Positions 59,158 through 64,000 of a stretch of DNA of 64,000 nt are shown in pieces (positions within the stretch are counted from its first letter, which is position 1; the number at the start of each line of letters is the position of its first letter). Below the pieces are notes generated by a model. It was not told where the DNA came from. It saw only the letters and a list, made by a program, of their open reading frames with translations, and ran no database searches. The DNA comes from Podospora comata (taxonomy: Eukaryota; Ascomycota; Sordariomycetes; Sordariales; Podosporaceae): NCBI GenBank assembly GCA_017354895.1, contig CP071494.1:4650001-4714000 (forward strand), read 5' to 3'. Position numbers and translations under genes: made by a program.

Positions 59158-60096
59158 CTACTTTGTCAAGACACCAATGATGTGTGGCATGGTCTGGAAC
59201 CAAGGCGAGTTGGCCGGTTGGGCCAGATCGACTTCTTGCCACGGGCCCGCGTCTTGGAGGAGGTACTTGGATGTATCTCTGCACATCTCACAGCCACCCA
59301 CGAAGTGAGGCCAGAAAATGTTCATAAAGGCTGTTTATCTCAGGGTCAGTGATGCTTTTGAGATGATTGTTAGACAAAAAAAGGAAGACATACACTGATA
59401 CCACCCCAGCCACTTTGGCTGCTTGGGTTCCCAGGGCTCCCCTTGCCCCGGCAGCTCCCCGTCAAAAGTCTTGACGTGCTCGTACACGTACCACTTCCCG
59501 TCTGGCTTGAGGTACTCGTACAGCATCTTGATGTTCTTTTGCGGCTCGGGGATCGAGCAGAGGCACATGACGGTCATGACGCTGTCCACGCTCCCCTTTT
59601 CAATATGCTCCACCACCTCGAGGTCCTCGATGCCGACGGGGATGACATTGTATCTCCCTTCCAACCCGGCAGTTTTGACCGTTTGGCGCAGGGAAGCGGC
59701 GTTTCCCTCGTTCGGCTCGACGCCGTAGATCTTGGTGATGGAGGGGATTTGGGAGAGGGTGGGGAGCCACATTCCCGAACCGGGGCCTATCTCGAGGACT
59801 GTGCCGGATAGGGGGGGGTGGATTGGGGATGGGTGGGTGATGCCCCTGGAGATGTGCCCTGATAAAAGGGGGATGACGAGGGCGGAGGAGTTTTCTCTGA
59901 CTTGGGGGCCGACGAAGGACCAGAAGCGGGTGAACCAGAGAGATTTGAGGAGGGGGAGGTTCCAGGGGAGGAGGAGGGAAGGTTGGGAGAGGATGGTTCG
60001 GGGGAGGAAGGTGAGGGAAAGGAGGATGAACTTTTGGGGGAAGAGGAGGGAGGTGAGGATGTCCCAGAGGGAGTATTCTTGCTTCATGACGGGCAT
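59158..60096 (-). CDS. SAM-dependent methyltransferase, membrane-associated, type unknown
   Basis: Class I methyltransferase. Two exons (60096-59394, 59330-59158; 63-nt intron, GTATGT, branch CACTGAC, ACAG) give 291 residues. The first 80 residues contain hydrophobic stretches (ILTSLLFPQKFILLSL; PSLLLPWNLPLLKSLWF) and probably attach it to a membrane. The SAM-binding motif I is VLEIGPGSGMW, near residue 102, with the acidic IYGVEPN as motif II; VMTVMCLCSIPEP lies at motif IV. The layout resembles METTL7-type proteins, which act on small thiols or lipids in animals; that is a guess. MKQ at 60087 is an alternative start. It is tail-to-tail with the ten-knuckle gene (260 bp) and divergent from Scj1. 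Confidence 0.78.
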
Positions 60097-60789
60097 GGTG
60101 GTGGTGGTGGTGTACACTTGGAATGGTTCAATTTGGGAGAGGTGTCTGTGGGAAAAGTTAATGATTGAGAAGTGAGTTGAGCTGGGAGGGAAAGGGACGT
60201 ACTGAGGGGTAGGGGTGTGTTTGGTCCATATATATACTCTTACACAGTAGTAGGGCGGCTTATACACGCTTCAGCCTGTCCAACCAAGCTGTACATCGCA
60301 CCAGGCAGGAAACAGAAGCCTCAGGGGTTCTCCTTTTTCCCTCCTCCCTTTGTACCCGAAAGACTTGGCCGATATTTGCCGGGATGAGGGTTAGGGTTAA
60401 AGCTTGAGACCAGGGAGTGCCAGCGATAAGAAGATAGCCGGTACGTGCCCAATCAGACTCGCACGATAAGATTTACATGTTCCCAATGGCCACTCTGTCT
60501 GCATTGGAAGCTCTTCTTGCGCCGTGCCGCGAACTGATGGGTGCCGCCCTGGGATTCTGTAAAAGTGTACTTTACTCTTGGGAGCGCCAACGAAATTTCG
60601 TCGCAACCACCGTCTGATTTCTCCCTTGAATTTTTTATATCAGGACACGTTCGGCCACTTGTCACTCGTTTCAGACTTGGTTCATCTATTCACCACGCCG
60701 GCGCCCTCGCGCGCAATCCCCTGAAGCTATCACCCAAGTACACCCGCAGACTCCCACAGCAGGGGACACACACGACACATACGGTCAAG
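60097..60789. promoter_or_regulatory. Divergent promoter region, methyltransferase / SCJ1
   Basis: GAGGGTTAGGGTTAAAG at about 60387-60401 has two telomere-type units in the middle of this 0.7 kb region. A TATA-like run (tatatatactc) at 60230-60240 faces the methyltransferase. Confidence 0.45.
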
Positions 60790-62183
60790 ATGAGGTTCGG
60801 CAAGGGGCTCCTTTTGGGGCTGCTTGCCTTTGCGCAAGTTGTCATGGGCGAGGATTATTACAAGGTCCGTTTATGCCGTTCTGTCTCCCCGTCGCAAGTT
60901 GATAAACTAACATTTGGTGTCACAGGTTCTCGGTGTCGGCAAGGACGCAACGGAGAAACAGATCAAGTCTGCCTACAGGCAACTAAGCAAGAAATACCAC
61001 CCAGACAAGAACCCGTACGTCTCTCTCCGTGAGCCTCAGCCATTGCGCAGCCAATGCTGACCTTGAAAAAAACAGGGGTGACGACACGGCCCACGAGAAG
61101 TTCGTCCTCGTCTCCGAAGCCTACGAGGCGCTCTCCGACCAAGAGTCACGCTCCATGTACGACCAGCTCGGCTACGACGCCTATAAGCAGCGCAAGCAAA
61201 ACGGCGGGCAGGGCGGCGGTCACGACCCCTTCGACCTCTTCTCCCGCTTCTTCGGCGGCAGCGGCCACTTTGGCAACCGACCTGGGGAGCGCCGCGGCCC
61301 CAACCTCGAGCTCAAGGTCGGCATCGCCCTGCGAGACTTTTACAATGGGAAAACGACAGAGTTCCAGTGGGACAAACAGCAAATCTGCGACGAGTGCGAG
61401 GGGACCGGTGCGGCGGATAAGGTGGTGCATAAATGTCATGCCTGCAACGGGCAGGGTGTCAGATTGGTGAGGCACCAGATCGCGCCCGGGATGGTCACCC
61501 AGGTGCAGATGCAGTGCGATCACTGCGGTGGGAGGGGCAAGTCCATCAAGCACAAGTGCAAGGCTTGCGATGGCGAGCGGGTTGTTCGCAAGCCTACTCC
61601 TGTGTCGGTTACTATTCAACGGGGCATGGCTAATGGGGTGCGGATCGCGTATGAGAACGAGGCCGACGAGAGCCCGGACTGGGTGGCTGGTGATTTGCTG
61701 GTTACTCTTGTTGAGAAGGAGCCCAGTCTGGAGGAGGACAACCCGGACCATGTGGATGGTGTGTTCTTTAGGCGCAAGGGCAATGATCTCTACTGGAAGG
61801 AGGTGCTGTCTGTCCGGGAGGCCTGGATGGGCGACTGGACTAGAAATCTCACACACCTGGACGGGCATATCGTACAGTTAGGGCGCAAAAGAGGGGAGAT
61901 CATTCAGCCCGGCCACGTCGAGACGGTGCCAGGGGAGGGTATGCCCATCTGGGACGAGGACGGGGACAGCGTCTACCACAAGACCCAGTTTGGCAACCTC
62001 TACGTCGAGTACACGGTTATCTTGCCAGACCAGATGGAGAGCGGGATGGAGAAGGAGCTGTGGGCGCTGTTCCAAAAGTACCGGCAAAAGAACGGGGTGG
62101 ATCTGCACAAGGATAGCGGCAGGCCAGAAAAGGTTGTTTTGCATGAGGACAGGGAGCAGGAGCGGGAGCATGAGGAGTTATGA
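60790..62183 (+). CDS. SCJ1: ER-lumenal J-protein co-chaperone Scj1
   Basis: Hsp40 that stimulates BiP/Kar2 in the ER lumen for folding and degradation. Three exons (60790-60864, 60926-61014, 61076-62183; introns 61 nt each) give 423 residues. A signal peptide ([20 protein letters not shown]) precedes the J domain, which starts [14 protein letters not shown] and contains the HPD triad in KKYHPDKNP; intron 2 falls right after it. A G/F-rich stretch and a zinc-finger region with [24 protein letters not shown] and CKACDGER follow. The last repeat departs from CxxCxGxG at its end. The protein ends HEEL, a variant of the HDEL/KDEL retention signal that fits ER location. Domain order is that of Scj1/type I DnaJ. 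Confidence 0.93.
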
Positions 62184-62546
62184 TGATATATTTTTGGTAA
62201 AGACGGTTTCTTTTTTTTCTTCCACCAACAGCTAGAGAGCGGAAACTAGATGGGTTTCATGTTTATAAATATGTGGCATTACAATGTATTACATGGACGT
62301 AACAGCAGACAAGAGATCAGCATATTCCAGTCGTATACGTGTGTGTATTACCCCTGAGTTGTGATCCGTTTCCATAAAGACAAAATAAGCAAAGTCATAT
62401 CTAACGTAAACAATAGACATTGATATATCGAGCCAAAGATAAAAACATCAAATCAACAAAACAACATGTATAAGAAACCAAGACGTAAACTCAACGGCAA
62501 AAAAAAAAACAATAAAAAAGCCAAAACGCAAGGTCATTAAAAGTCA
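62184..62546. other. Convergent 3' intergenic region
   Basis: Short AT-rich tail-to-tail spacer with an A-rich tract near 62502-62520. Nothing else is supported. Confidence 0.5.
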
Positions 62547-64000
62547 TTACCGATTCCTCCTCTCCCGATCATCACTGTCATCATCATCCCTGTGATATCG
62601 CCTACTACTCCTCCTACTCCTCCTCCGCTTTCGATCTTCATCACCGTAATAATCATCGTCATCATGGTCGTAATCGTGAGAATCGTGACGTCCCTTTTTG
62701 GTCCCCCGACTGCTCTCCCCCCGCTCATCCTCCGTCTGTCTCTTATCACTCCTCTTCCGCCTTCTATACCGATCATCGTCCTCATCATCACCCTCATCCT
62801 CACTCCGATCGTGACCCCGACCTTTGCCCTTTCTGTCTCTACTATCCCTGTTCCCATCCCGACTACCGCTTCCTTCACCGTGACCACCTTGCAACAGATT
62901 GCCGCTTAGCAAACCCCCAATCAACCCCATCCAACTCCCCTTCCCTTCCAAGACTCCTGTGACATTTTGCACAATCCTCTCCACCGTCTCCTTGTCCGTC
63001 CCGCTGACAGCCCAATCACCCATCATGTTCAGCCCATTCGGTCCCTTTGGGCTGCGGTACTCAAACGACCCCTTCCTAGAGTGCACCCCACCCCGCCTGT
63101 CTTCATGCCCCTGGGCGGTAAGCGGTCTCCCCTCGCCGTCAAACCGATCTGGCAGCTCCTCCACGGCAGATTCATCATCGTCATCTGATACCGCTTTGGA
63201 TTTCTTGCGAAGAGCTCTGTCATCGTCGCTGCTGGTCGTGGGATCGAGGGGAGAAGGAGGCGTGATGTCGCTGTCCTCTTCTGCGCCTGACCTTGCGGCT
63301 TCCTGGGCTTCGCGGTGGCGGCGGAGGGTGGCTTGGGATTTGGGGGACAGGGGAACGAAGACCACCGAGCGGGCGGTGCGAGGGGTGCCGGGGATGTCGT
63401 CGTTGGGGTCGTCGGTTTCGGTTTGGGGGGTCATGATGGGGGATGCTGGGGGGGAGTAGAAGGGGGTGAGCTTGTGGTTTAGACCATCTAAGACATCAAA
63501 GTTAGTGATTCAGGAGAGCTAGATTGTGAAGATACACGGGAGGGTATATATCATGGATGGTCTGTAATGTCAATGGGGCAAAAGGGCTAAACACCGAGAC
63601 CAGACGCACCCTTCTTGTCGCCTTCTACGTTGGGGCGGGGGCTTGTGGCGACGGTGGCTGCATAGGCAGCGGCTGCAGCTGCAGCTGTTGCTGGGATGGA
63701 ACGACCAACGACATGAGAAGCTTCATTACTCACATGTTCAGGGCCTGGGGGTTGATTAGGTGGCGGACCTTGGGGTGCTGGCGGCGGCGGCATCTGGTGT
63801 GGAGGGGGAGGTGGCATGCCGTTGTTGGTGGCTGCCGAGTTGGGCGGGACACCAGGCGGTTGAGGGGAGAAGCCGGTGTAGTCAGGTGGGCGGTAGGGCT
63901 GGTACTGCTGCTGATGGAGGTTGTCCGAGACGTAGTTGGGATGGTTGGTGAAGCCGTTGTTGACTACAGGCTGCGGCGGCGGCGGTGGTTGATAGTATCC
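62547..64000 (-). CDS. Unknown Pro-rich, Asp/Arg-rich protein, 5' end cut by window
   Basis: Not recognised. Two exons are visible: one running in from beyond base 64000 to 63610, and 63487-62547, joined across a 122-nt intron (GTGCGT donor, CTAAC branch, TTAG acceptor) that makes GDKK|DGLNHKLTPFY. About 443 residues are visible. The N-terminal part is Pro/Gln/Asn-rich with many PPP runs (HQMPPPPAPQGPPPNQPP) and seven Ala in a row. The middle has a short conserved-looking block (VVFVPLSPKSQATLRRHREA) and an amphipathic segment (ETVERIVQNVTGVLEGKG). The last 90 residues alternate Arg and Asp/Ser (RRSSRRYHRDDDDSDD), as in RS-like nuclear proteins. No catalytic motif is seen. An RNA-related nuclear role is only a guess from composition. 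Without the intron the ATG at 63434 would give 295 residues. Confidence 0.65.

Noticed and set aside
62537-62887. Minus-strand Met/Thr/Ile-rich frame of 116 codons
   Set aside because: A frame-shifted shadow of the Asp/Arg-rich tail of the last gene.
1-64000. tRNA, rRNA, CRISPR, LTR or other mobile elements
   Set aside because: By eye I found no tRNA B-box with a matching cloverleaf, no regularly spaced repeats, no terminal repeats and no reverse transcriptase, integrase or transposase frames.

Overview
This 64 kb window reads as nuclear DNA of a filamentous ascomycete, most likely a Sordariomycete of the Sordariales type. The reasons are dense single genes on both strands, short introns (mostly 50-70 nt, GTAAGT-like donors, CTAAC/CTGAC branch sites, CAG/TAG acceptors), and a fungal gene set (Anp1-type mannosyltransferase, Ecm33-type GPI wall protein, cytochrome b5-acyl-CoA dehydrogenase fusion, Atg2, Sae2/Ctp1, Scj1). 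The species call is inference. I see no rRNA, tRNA, CRISPR, transposon or virus-derived element. Twenty protein genes are supported; the first and last run off the window. Exon structures were built by hand from splice signals and reading frame, and the spliced coding length is a multiple of three in every complete model.

Layout. 0-14 kb: UBR7-like ubiquitin ligase (+, partial), dihydroorotase (-), vacuolar-type MFS transporter (+), Ubp3/USP10-like deubiquitinase (-), Sae2/CtIP-like DNA-end resection factor (-). 14-25 kb: a 2.8 kb gap, a seven-knuckle Gis2/CNBP-like protein (+), cytochrome b5-acyl-CoA dehydrogenase (-), a flavin amine oxidase (+). 25-42.5 kb: Atg2 (+), a mitochondrial NAD/pyrimidine-type carrier (-), complex III subunit Qcr7 (+), an Anp1-family mannosyltransferase (-), a Mag1-type DNA glycosylase (+). 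42.5-54 kb: a 3.8 kb gap, an Ecm33-like wall protein (+), an SPF45-like G-patch splicing factor (-), the DEAH helicase Prp2 (-). 54-64 kb: Pcs60-like peroxisomal CoA ligase (+), a ten-knuckle zinc protein (+), a membrane-associated methyltransferase (-), the ER J-protein Scj1 (+), and a Pro-rich/Asp-Arg-rich unknown protein (-, partial).

These are mostly housekeeping genes, not a cluster with one pathway. Functional neighbours worth noting are the two splicing factors in tandem (SPF45-like and Prp2), the divergent mitochondrial pair (carrier and Qcr7), and two independent CCHC zinc-knuckle genes whose introns fall at the same places inside the knuckle. A telomere-repeat-like motif (TTAGGGTT/AACCCTAA) recurs in the upstream regions of several unrelated genes. 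I found no clear new defence, toxin or biosynthetic system. The best leads are exon symmetry and a decayed first knuckle in the ten-knuckle gene, the telobox-like promoter motifs, an unusual missing ATG in the deubiquitinase N-terminus, and an in-frame intron in the Sae2-like gene.
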